A stretch of DNA of 10,675 bases from CAZQLE01 sp964593905. GTDB taxonomy: Bacteria > Chloroflexota > Anaerolineae > Anaerolineales > Anaerolineaceae. Of the stretch, positions 1 through 6,408 are shown piece by piece (the first letter of the stretch is position 1; every line of letters starts with the position of its first letter). The position numbers and the translations under genes were made by a program. Location: the NCBI GenBank assembly GCA_964593905.1, contig CAZQLE010000138.1:1-10675 (forward strand), given 5' to 3'. The notes under the pieces are model-generated. The model was given only the letters and a program-made list of their open reading frames with translations. It did no database searches and had not been told where the DNA came from.

Positions 1-1
1 G

Positions 2-1270
2 GCGGCGGGGGTTTATTTTTTGCAGCGCAGGGTGAAGCTTAACCCGCGGCTGCGGCCGGTGTTCTGGCTGCCGGTGCTGCTGCTGCTGGTCTCGCTGGGG
101 CAGATCGGCTGGTTTGCGGCCCGCTACGGGCTGGCGGCGCTGGGGCTGCGCGCGGGCGGCGATGCTGTGCAAAAAACAGCGCCGGCTCCGGCAGCGCAGA
201 GCGACTTGCCCGACATCTACTATATTCTGCTCGACCGTTATGCCCGGCCCGATGTGCTGCGCGAGCAGTTTGGGCTGGATATCTCCGATTTCACCACGCA
301 ACTGGAAGACATGGGCTTTGTGGTTCCGGCCTGCGGGTTCTCCAATTATGGGCGGACGTATTTTTCGATGCCTTCGATCCTCAATATGGATTATCTGGAT
401 CGGTTTGACATTGACTTTAACAAGAGCAATACCGACGATATTGTGCTGCAAACATCGGGCATTATTAAAAGCAATGAGGTGATGAGCCGGCTGGAACAGA
501 TGGGCTACCGCACCTATACGTTTGAGAACGCCTATCTGTGGCTGGAGATTAATAACAGCTCGGTCTTTTATACCTTTGAAGACGGGGTGGCGTTTTATAA
601 CCGCGCGGTGTCGCTGCAATTTTACCGGCTCTATTTGCGCACCACCGCCCTGCGCGCGGTGCATGAGCTGTATGAGAGCAACCCGCAGCGTTTTGCGGTG
701 CTGCCAGAGCAGGTGAGCCAGTTTTTGGATCCCACCCCGGTCAACCGCAATTATCGGCGCAGTTTTTATGAAAACAACCGCTTTATTCTGGATGAGCTGC
801 CGCGCATTGCCGCCCAGCCGGGACCGAAGTTCGTTTATGCGCACCTGATGGTGACCCATCCGCCGTTTGTGTTTCACCGCGATGGTTCGTTTCAAGAAAC
901 GGTTGTGCGTGAAACCGATGACCAGGCTTATGTCGATTCAATTGTGTATATCAACACCCGCCTGCCGCAATTGGCCGCCGATCTTCGCGCTGCCTCAAGC
1001 CAGAGCCGCGAGCCGGTGATTATTTTTCAGGCCGATCACGGCTATGGCAACAGCACCGTCGATATACACCGCTCTTTCAACGCCTATTCTGTACCTGCTG
1101 CGGTGCGCGAAAAAATTTACCCGACTTTTTCAGCGGTGAATACGTTCCGCTTTGTTTTTTCTGAGATTCTGGGCCGGCCGATGGATCTGTTGGAAGACCG
1201 CGCCCTGGACCGCGGTGAAACGGCCGAACCCTATTTCGTTCCGCTCGACGTGCCGTGTGGAGATGAATAG
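2..1270 (+). CDS. Sulfatase-like (alkaline phosphatase fold) membrane protein, 5' end outside window
   Basis: The frame is open from base 2, so the gene almost certainly begins before the window. A TTG at 20 is only the first possible start codon inside it. Numbering from that TTG, a hydrophobic segment lies at residues 14-32, then a Pro/Ala-rich linker, then the catalytic fold. It opens with PDIYYILLD (Asp72, expected metal ligand), followed by SNYGRTYFSMPS (107-118), where Thr113 or a nearby Ser is the likely nucleophile. Next come AHLMVTHPPF (His280) and QADHG (Asp339/His340, metal ligands), then VNTFR (373-377). This order is that of the sulfatase/LTA-synthase/phosphoethanolamine-transferase superfamily. 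The active domain should lie outside the membrane and may act on phospho- or sulfo-groups of surface glycans or lipids; the substrate is unknown. Oddity: the last codons and the stop lie within an 82-bp repeat. Superfamily is clear; activity is not. Confidence 0.82.
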   Translation, partial: AAGVYFLQRRVKLNPRLRPVFWLPVLLLLVSLGQIGWFAARYGLAALGLRAGGDAVQKTAPAPAAQSDLPDIYYILLDRYARPDVLREQFGLDISDFTTQLEDMGFVVPACGFSNYGRTYFSMPSILNMDYLDRFDIDFNKSNTDDIVLQTSGIIKSNEVMSRLEQMGYRTYTFENAYLWLEINNSSVFYTFEDGVAFYNRAVSLQFYRLYLRTTALRAVHELYESNPQRFAVLPEQVSQFLDPTPVNRNYRRSFYENNRFILDELPRIAAQPGPKFVYAHLMVTHPPFVFHRDGSFQETVVRETDDQAYVDSIVYINTRLPQLAADLRAASSQSREPVIIFQADHGYGNSTVDIHRSFNAYSVPAAVREKIYPTFSAVNTFRFVFSEILGRPMDLLEDRALDRGETAEPYFVPLDVPCGDE

Positions 1271-1315
1271 GGGACTCATCCCCTGGCCCCTTCCCGGTTC
1301 AGAAAGGGGAGTTTG
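1234..1315. repeat. Direct repeat copy 1, overlapping a gene end
   Basis: This 82-bp copy matches 1360-1441 without gaps at 70 of 82 positions by my base-by-base count. Its first half encodes the last residues FVPLDVPCGDE and the TAG stop of the sulfatase-like gene. Its second half holds a perfect 6-bp stem (1269-1274 with 1279-1284, four-base loop) and a C-rich/G-rich pair (1287-1292 with 1304-1309). Read on the minus strand, the first half gives RHVERNE. This resembles the RHVERSE-type peptides often seen in spurious ORFs over interspersed intergenic repeats in many bacteria. Confidence 0.85.
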
Positions 1316-1334
1316 TCGTTGTCTGCATGGGTAG

Positions 1335-1352
1335 GGTGCGCCTTGGCGCACC
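1335..1352. repeat. Perfect 8-bp palindrome with 2-base spacer between the two direct repeats
   Basis: GGTGCGCC (1335-1342), TT, GGCGCACC (1345-1352) is a perfect inverted repeat in the spacer between the 82-bp copies. It has no T-run on either side, so it is not a typical intrinsic terminator. It looks like a REP-type palindrome, but in practice the hairpin could still end or stabilise the sulfatase-like transcript. Confidence 0.7.
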
Positions 1353-1359
1353 GTCATCC

Positions 1360-1441
1360 TTTCGTCCCGCTCGATGTGCTGTGTGAAGATAAGTAGGGGA
1401 CCCATCCCCCGGCCCCTTCCCGATTCGGAAAGGGATGTTTG
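1360..1441. repeat. Direct repeat copy 2, intergenic
   Basis: Second copy of the 82-bp unit, offset by exactly 126 bp from copy 1 with 12 substitutions and no indel. Translated in the frame used by copy 1 it would read FVPLDVLCEDK and then TAG, but no open gene leads into it. It ends one base before the stop codon of the minus-strand M50-like gene, so repeats fill nearly the whole gap between these two convergent genes and may act as their transcription boundary. Confidence 0.85.
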
Positions 1442-1442
1442 C

Positions 1443-2435
1443 CTACTGACTGACCGCTTGAAGAAAAACGGTGATCTGGCCTGGCGAGGGGCGGCTGTTT
1501 AACACCACGCGATATTTGCCTGACGGCAGGTCGGTTTCGGGGCGCAGCCAGGCCGTATCTGCGCTGGTGAAATATTCTTCTCCGTGCAAGATCACCCGCT
1601 CAAAACCATCCGGGCCCAGCAGACGCAAATCAAGATAGGGGGTGTGGATGTCGCGCACCTCTACAAAAATGCCGGGTCGGGCCGGCGCGGTCAGTGTAAA
1701 CCCGGCCAGGGTCCGGTTCTGAAATTCTGCCTGGCTGAGATCAACCTGCGCAACCGGGTGGTAATCTGTGGGACGGGCGATGGGAAGGCGAAACGTTTCG
1801 CCGGGCAGGGCCAGGCTTAAGCTGAAGGTGACCGCCCAGACCAGCGCGCTGACGGCGCAAATTCGGATGATCGCCGGGCGGATGAGCGCCGCATCCCAGG
1901 GAAGGGGGTCGCTCAACAGCGCGAATGCCGCCCGCAGACCGACTGAGCGCCGGGAATAAAACACCCACCCGCCAAGATACACCAACAGGGCCAGCCCGGC
2001 CAGCAGCAGCGGCGGGATGCCCGAATGCTTGATAAACAGGGTCACATCATCGGTGGGCGGCGGATTGCCGGCCAGATAAAAGAAGGGGATCGCAACCCAG
2101 GCCAGCAGGGTACTCAACACGATCAGCGTGCTCATCAGCTTAATCAGCTCTGTCACCGGGCTGGCGCGGCGCGGCGCGGCGGCACTGCCCGCCAGCCACA
2201 CCAGCAAGGGCAGCGCCATTCCGCCAAGGTTGACCCAGGCGGTTCCGGCGGGTGAAAAATTGCCGTTGATGCCGGCATGTGCGCTGAGGTTAAAGAAGTT
2301 GATGCTAAAAGCGGTCAACTGCCCACCCTGCACCAGTGCAGCGACGGCGTGCCCGCCTTCATGCAAAAAGGTGTAGACCGAAAGCGCGGCAAAGGCAATC
2401 AACAGCCAGACCGCAGTTTTTTCAAACTTTTTCAT
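1443..2435 (-). CDS. M50-like membrane metalloprotease with extracytoplasmic C-terminal domain
   Basis: The 330-residue protein has HEGGH at residues 25-29, an HExxH zinc site set in the first membrane helix, as in site-2-protease-like M50 enzymes. About five hydrophobic segments lie near 8-24, 65-87, 102-123, 143-161 and 190-210. Asp129/Asp130 in TDDVTLFIKHSGIP precede the fourth helix and may give the third zinc ligand. Residues about 212-330 form a soluble beta-rich region, resembling bacterial pre-peptidase C-terminal domains. The ATG at 2435 is chosen because it gives MKKFEK before the first helix and has GGA six bases upstream. An in-frame ATG at 2450 would add five residues and lacks a clear ribosome site. 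It lies 81 bp after the serine hydrolase on the same strand, so the two may be cotranscribed. Substrate is unknown; a structural M50 relative without activity is possible. Confidence 0.78.
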   Translation of the reverse strand: MKKFEKTAVWLLIAFAALSVYTFLHEGGHAVAALVQGGQLTAFSINFFNLSAHAGINGNFSPAGTAWVNLGGMALPLLVWLAGSAAAPRRASPVTELIKLMSTLIVLSTLLAWVAIPFFYLAGNPPPTDDVTLFIKHSGIPPLLLAGLALLVYLGGWVFYSRRSVGLRAAFALLSDPLPWDAALIRPAIIRICAVSALVWAVTFSLSLALPGETFRLPIARPTDYHPVAQVDLSQAEFQNRTLAGFTLTAPARPGIFVEVRDIHTPYLDLRLLGPDGFERVILHGEEYFTSADTAWLRPETDLPSGKYRVVLNSRPSPGQITVFLQAVSQ

Positions 2436-2465
2436 CAGGTGTCCATCCATCTTTATCTGGCAAGG

Positions 2466-2503
2466 GCGCGGGTGAGCGGGCGGTGTGCCCTCCCGGCCCG
2501 CGC
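2466..2503. other. GC-rich stem-loop between the serine hydrolase and M50-like genes
   Basis: GCGCGGG (2466-2472) pairs perfectly with CCCGCGC (2497-2503), and inside it GGGC (2478-2481) pairs with GCCC (2487-2490). On the minus strand, the direction of both flanking genes, no U-run follows, so it is at best a leaky terminator or an RNA processing/stability element. On the plus strand it is followed by TAATTTT, a weak terminator signature for antisense transcripts. Confidence 0.5.
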
Positions 2504-2516
2504 TAATTTTACATCA

Positions 2517-4442
2517 TTAAAACCGGTACCCCAGCAAATTCCACTGCGCCAGCCAGCCCATAAAAATCACAACCCCCGCCAGCACTGCGGCCCAGCGCAC
2601 CCGGCTGAACCGGCCCCAGGCGGGGTCTGGCCAGGCGGTTATTGCAGCCGCCAGCGACCCGAGCGCCGCCAGACCGGCCAGCAGGGGCAGGGTTAGAACC
2701 ACGGCCAGCAGCGGTGAGGGACCAAACAGGACCGCATCGGAAAGCGTCAGAAACAACCCCGCCCCAAAGACCGCCAGCAGGCCCGCCGCCGCGCCGGCCA
2801 ACCGCGCCGCCAGCCGCGCCCGTCCGGCCGGGCGCCTGCCCCGCCGCAGCGCCCCAACCCCGGCCGAAATCAACGCCAGCAGCCACACCAGACCGCAGGC
2901 TGCCAGCAGCGCCAGGCTGAACGGGGCTGTTTCATACCAGGCGATGCGCTCATAGACCCGATAGGGGTTGTTCTTAACCAGCAGCAGCCCCTCCTGCGGC
3001 CGAAAGACCAGCCCGCTGTAAAACCGGGCCGCTTCTTCAGCGGGGAGGTAGGTGTTATCTGCGGCGGCCGCCCAGGTTAAGGGCTGCCCTCCCAGTCCGG
3101 CGGTCGTCAACGTGCCGTCTGCGCCTGTCGACACGCGCACATCCTGCCCGTTCTCTACCAGCACGGCAATTTTGCCAAAGGTGGTATAAGACCGGCGGGT
3201 GGAGCGGTAGACGCCGGCGAGCCGGGAGCCATCTTCAGCCACCACGGCGGCGGGTGCCGATTCTCCGCTTTCGGCCGGATAATAATGGTCCAGAAAGGCC
3301 TGCCATACCGGCAGACCGGTGGTCATCGCGCAGGCGGTGTTATAGGCCACATAAAAGCCCACCTGTTTTTCGGGCAGCAGCATCAAGGCGCTGCAGCCCA
3401 CAGGGGGCAGCGAGCCTTCGTGGCGCAGCACGCGCAGGTTGTTGACCGTCGATTCGGCAAAGCCATGCGCAAACCCGTTCACCCGCGGGTCCAGCGTGAA
3501 ACTGCGGGTGTGCATCTGCCGGGCGGTGTCGGGCTGCAAGATGCGCGCTGTTTCAAAGGCGCCATCCTGCAGATGCGCGATCATAAACCGCGCCATATCC
3601 TCGGCGGTTGCATAGCCGCTGCCCGCCGGGCCGATGTGAATTGAAACCGGGGCAACTTCTTCAAAGCCGCCCGCCCGATATTCATAACTGACCGCCCGGT
3701 CTGCGGCCAACCCGGCCGGAAAGGGCTGGGTCACCGTGGTGTGGGTCATCTTCAGCGGCGCGAAAATAAATTGCTGAACATACTGGTCATAGGCCATGCC
3801 AGAGACGCGCTCCACAATATAGGCCGCCAGGGCGGTGCCATAGTTGGAGTAGCCGGTGCGCGCTCCCGGTGCGCTTACCCGGTCGGGCAGATGCGCGCGC
3901 AGATAGGCCCCCAGCGGCTGTATTTCGGCGGCGTTCGGGCTGTAAAAATAAAACTGATCTTCAAAACCCGCGCTGTGACTCATCAGGTCGTTGAGCGTCA
4001 CCGGCCGGTCATAGGTAGCCGGGATCGTAAAATCGAGATAGTCATTCACATCCCGGTTCAGGTCCAGCCGGCCCTGCTCAACCAACTGCATCACGGCCGT
4101 CCAGACAAACAACTTGCAGGTCGAACCGGTGGGCAGCAGTGTGCGGCCGGGGGTCACGGCCTGTTTGCGCGCCAGGTCGGCAAACCCGTAGCCTTTTGAA
4201 AAAAACAATTTGCCATCCTTAACCACCGCGACAGCCGCCCCGGCCAGGTGTTGTTCGGCCAACTGCTGTGCGAGCAGCTCATCCAAAAACGCTTCCAGTT
4301 CCCGGGGGTCGTGCAGTTCTGTTTTAGCGGGGTGGGCGGGTGCGTCGCTGCCCTGCGCGGCGGCTGCTGCGCGGGGAATGAACAGGGTGAACGCCAGGGT
4401 AAAAATGAGGGCGAAATTGAGCAAACGAAACCTGTGCTTCAT
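2517..4442 (-). CDS. Secreted, membrane-anchored serine hydrolase, beta-lactamase/class C penicillin-binding fold
   Basis: The 641-residue protein starts with a signal peptide (basic MKHRFR, hydrophobic core 8-23, Ala-rich end near 30). The serine hydrolase domain spans about 45-385 and has all three family motifs: Ser107-Thr-Cys-Lys110 (SxxK nucleophile and base), Tyr198-Ser-Asn200 (YxN) and His341-Glu-Gly343 (HxG in place of KTG). This is the pattern of class C beta-lactamases, DD-peptidases and esterases of Pfam Beta-lactamase. A beta-rich region (about 405-500) follows, then three or four C-terminal hydrophobic segments (505-530, 546-572, 575-603, 618-634), so the catalytic part is tethered outside the cell membrane. 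The ATG at 4442 has AGAAGGAT (4460-4453) about 10 bases upstream. It may be the first gene of a unit with the M50-like gene. Substrate (peptidoglycan peptide, D-amino acid peptide or ester) cannot be assigned; family proteins are often not drug-degrading beta-lactamases. Confidence 0.88.
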   Translation of the reverse strand: MKHRFRLLNFALIFTLAFTLFIPRAAAAAQGSDAPAHPAKTELHDPRELEAFLDELLAQQLAEQHLAGAAVAVVKDGKLFFSKGYGFADLARKQAVTPGRTLLPTGSTCKLFVWTAVMQLVEQGRLDLNRDVNDYLDFTIPATYDRPVTLNDLMSHSAGFEDQFYFYSPNAAEIQPLGAYLRAHLPDRVSAPGARTGYSNYGTALAAYIVERVSGMAYDQYVQQFIFAPLKMTHTTVTQPFPAGLAADRAVSYEYRAGGFEEVAPVSIHIGPAGSGYATAEDMARFMIAHLQDGAFETARILQPDTARQMHTRSFTLDPRVNGFAHGFAESTVNNLRVLRHEGSLPPVGCSALMLLPEKQVGFYVAYNTACAMTTGLPVWQAFLDHYYPAESGESAPAAVVAEDGSRLAGVYRSTRRSYTTFGKIAVLVENGQDVRVSTGADGTLTTAGLGGQPLTWAAAADNTYLPAEEAARFYSGLVFRPQEGLLLVKNNPYRVYERIAWYETAPFSLALLAACGLVWLLALISAGVGALRRGRRPAGRARLAARLAGAAAGLLAVFGAGLFLTLSDAVLFGPSPLLAVVLTLPLLAGLAALGSLAAAITAWPDPAWGRFSRVRWAAVLAGVVIFMGWLAQWNLLGYRF

Positions 4443-4560
4443 GGGGCAAAAGATCCTTCTTATCTGTGAATGTCCTTGCGGGGTGCGTTTGGCCGCCCTG
4501 GCAAGTCCTATTAACCATACCCTCGCTGCCGCCGTCTGTCGCCTATCTTTGGTCAGGTAT

Positions 4561-4586
4561 CCAGACAGGCTGCGGGTCTGGTTTTT
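4561..4586 (+). terminator. Terminator-like hairpin with T-run in the divergent region
   Basis: CCAGAC (4561-4566) and GTCTGG (4576-4581) are perfect inverted repeats around a nine-base loop, followed at once by TTTTT (4582-4586) on the plus strand. The six-pair stem is short for a stable terminator. It faces the alpha/beta hydrolase gene, 131 bp before its ATG, with no gene upstream on that strand. It could stop antisense or leader transcripts, or act as an attenuator if a promoter lies before 4561. Confidence 0.4.
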
Positions 4587-4660
4587 GCGCAGCGCCGGTT
4601 TTTGGGGCGGGCCATTTTCTTTGGCGCGGCAAAACCTGTCTTAGGATAGGGCACAACCCA

Positions 4661-4709
4661 ACCCCGCCGCGGGTATAACCATAGACATACCTGAAATAAC
4701 TGTAAAGGA
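4661..4709 (+). promoter_or_regulatory. Possible -10 box, adjoining inverted repeat, and ribosome site of the alpha/beta hydrolase gene
   Basis: TATAAC (4674-4679) matches five of six bases of a sigma-70 -10 box, but no good -35 box is seen about 17 bases upstream. CCCGC-C-GCGGG (4663-4673) touches it and could be an operator. AAAGGA (4704-4709) leaves eight bases before the ATG at 4718 and is a convincing ribosome site; the promoter itself is only a guess. The rest of 4443-4717 shows the hairpin at 4561-4586 and nothing else I recognise. Confidence 0.35.
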
Positions 4710-4717
4710 AATCATCC

Positions 4718-6283
4718 ATGTCAAATTTTCGTTCCCTGTCAAAAACCAATGGCTCCACACCCTCCTTGTTGGGCCGCATCTGGCGCACACCGGTGCTGAG
4801 AACCGCTGCCGCCCTGGCTGTTGCGCTGTTGAGCGGGCTGATCACAGCCCTCACCCTGCCGCGCGGCCCGGTGACCAGCGCCCAGGCACTGCTGCTGATG
4901 GCGGCCGGGCTGTTGATCGGCCTGATTGCGGGCCTCACCCTGCGTTCACGGTGGGCCATGCTGCTGGCGCCGGTGGCGCATATGGCTGCTTTCGAACTGG
5001 GCCGGGCGGCATTTAACCCTGTGGCCGGGCCGACCGTGGCCCCGGTCCGGCTGGATAACGTTTATGGCATTCTGTCGCTGCTGCTGGGGCGCGGTTTTCA
5101 CGGGCTGGTCGGGCTGCTGCCGATGCTCCTGGGTGTGAGCCTGGGGCTGGCGCTGGCCGGGCGTCTGTCTGGTGCGCCAAAAGCGATGCGCCGTGGCGGG
5201 GCGGCGGGGCGGGTGTTCAATGGAACACTGGCGGTGCTGCTGCTGGCTCTGGCGGTGTTCATTGCCCTGCCGGCGCGCACCCCCCCGATCACCAATGCGC
5301 TGGGTGACCCTGTGCCCGGCAGCATTGCCGAACTGACGCGCGTGCGCCTGGGCGGCCAGGACCAGACGATCATGGTGCGCGGCGCAAACGCCGACCGGCC
5401 GGTGCTGCTCTACCTGAGCGGCGGCCCCGGACAGAGCGATTTGCCCTATTCGCGGGTGTTGTTTCAGAACCTGGCCGATGATTTTATTGTGGTGAGCTGG
5501 GATCAGCGCGGGACGGGCAAATCGTATGCGGCCTTCGGCCCGACCGCCACCCTGACCCTCGATCAGGCGGTGGCCGACACGATTGCGCTAACCCACTATT
5601 TGTGCGAGCGGTTTGATGAAGAAAAGATCTATCTGCTGGGTGAATCGTGGGGGAGCATTCTGGGGACGCTGGCTGTTCAGCGGCAGCCCGAGCTGTATTA
5701 TGCCCTGATTGGCAGCGGCCAGATGGTGAGCCCGCGTGAGACCACCCGCCGCCTGCATCAAGACGTGCTGGCGCTGGCCGAACGGACCGGCAACGCTGAA
5801 CTGGCCGCGCAGATGCAGGCCTTTGGCGAGCCGCCGTATGCCGATGTCTTTGCGGGCGCGTTTGTGATGGGCTATTACGAGCAGCTTTACCGGCCGTATA
5901 CCCCGCCGCAGGCCTATATCGCGCTGGGCACGGCCGCCGGGTTGGGCCCGTGGGGGGTGTTGGGCAGTGAGTATTCGCTGGTGGATAAGGTGAATGTGTT
6001 GCGCGGGTTGATTGACCTGTACGCGGTGATGTGGCCGCAGCTTCAAGAGCTCGATTTCCGGCGCGATGCGCCGCGTCTGGAAGTGCCGGTTTATATTCTG
6101 GATGGCGAGGCCGAATTGAACGCGCGCCGCGAGCTGATGTTGGAATGGTACGCCATGCTTCAGGCGCCCTCCAAGCAAATGTTCAGTTTTGAAAACGCCG
6201 GGCATTCGGTGGCGTTTGAGCAGTTTGAGGCCTTTGAGAACATTTTAACCGGCACGATTCTGCCCGCCACCTACACGCCGTAG
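4718..6283 (+). CDS. Alpha/beta hydrolase of prolyl-iminopeptidase (S33) type with N-terminal five-helix membrane domain
   Basis: The 521-residue protein has about five hydrophobic segments (28-48, 55-75, 79-95, 127-148, 167-184), followed by a soluble alpha/beta hydrolase domain from about 205. Landmarks are SGGPGQS (234-240, oxyanion-hole region), WDQRGTGKS (261-269) and GESWGS (308-313), with Ser310 as nucleophile, then AGHSV with His496. These are the marks of family S33 aminopeptidases and their esterase relatives. The catalytic acid should fall in VYILDGEAELNA (458-469). Aligned on the usual GxxD, the residue is Glu466 instead of Asp, with Asp462 as an alternative. The start is fixed by AAAGGA eight bases upstream. 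The gene is divergent from the serine hydrolase and convergent with the BcsB-like gene, so it probably forms its own transcript. The fold is certain; N-terminal-proline peptidase activity is not, and membrane anchoring is unusual for classic Pip enzymes. Confidence 0.87.
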   Translation: MSNFRSLSKTNGSTPSLLGRIWRTPVLRTAAALAVALLSGLITALTLPRGPVTSAQALLLMAAGLLIGLIAGLTLRSRWAMLLAPVAHMAAFELGRAAFNPVAGPTVAPVRLDNVYGILSLLLGRGFHGLVGLLPMLLGVSLGLALAGRLSGAPKAMRRGGAAGRVFNGTLAVLLLALAVFIALPARTPPITNALGDPVPGSIAELTRVRLGGQDQTIMVRGANADRPVLLYLSGGPGQSDLPYSRVLFQNLADDFIVVSWDQRGTGKSYAAFGPTATLTLDQAVADTIALTHYLCERFDEEKIYLLGESWGSILGTLAVQRQPELYYALIGSGQMVSPRETTRRLHQDVLALAERTGNAELAAQMQAFGEPPYADVFAGAFVMGYYEQLYRPYTPPQAYIALGTAAGLGPWGVLGSEYSLVDKVNVLRGLIDLYAVMWPQLQELDFRRDAPRLEVPVYILDGEAELNARRELMLEWYAMLQAPSKQMFSFENAGHSVAFEQFEAFENILTGTILPATYTP

Positions 6284-6345
6284 CAATTCAGCCCCCCGGC
6301 ACCCCAAACCCAAAAAGGTAAACTGCTTTGCGTAGGGTGAATGAT

Positions 6346-6378
6346 TTACAGCCGTGATCAAGAAGATCACGGCTGTAA
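6346..6378. terminator. Strong hairpin between convergent genes, likely bidirectional terminator
   Basis: Fourteen bases (6346-6359, TTACAGCCGTGATC) are perfectly complementary to 6365-6378 across an AAGAA loop. It sits 63 bp after the alpha/beta hydrolase stop and 31 bp after the BcsB-like stop, exactly where both transcripts should end. U-runs are weak on both sides, so termination may depend on stem strength or Rho. Confidence 0.75.
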
Positions 6379-6408
6379 TGGTTTCTAAAGGCTGCGCTGC
6401 GTCAGGGT

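Noticed and set aside
20..22. TTG as the true start of the sulfatase-like gene
   Set aside because: The frame is open to the window edge, no ribosome site is visible, and family members usually have more membrane segments upstream.
1130..1405. Minus-strand 91-codon ORF
   Set aside because: It lies over the end of the sulfatase-like gene and the repeats; its peptide (RHVERNE, QHIERDE) is typical of spurious ORFs read through interspersed repeats.
1234..1441. Short CRISPR-like repeat pair
   Set aside because: There are only two copies, 82 bp long and 15% diverged, with a palindromic spacer and no cas genes.
4210..4644. Plus-strand 144-codon ORF spanning the serine hydrolase start and divergent region
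   Set aside because: It is mostly antisense to the signal peptide and catalytic domain coding region and contains the 4561-4586 hairpin; no domain or ribosome site supports it.
5588..6205. Minus-strand 205-codon ORF
   Set aside because: It is wholly antisense to the alpha/beta hydrolase, rich in Gln/His/Arg, and has no recognisable motif; long antisense frames are expected at this GC content.
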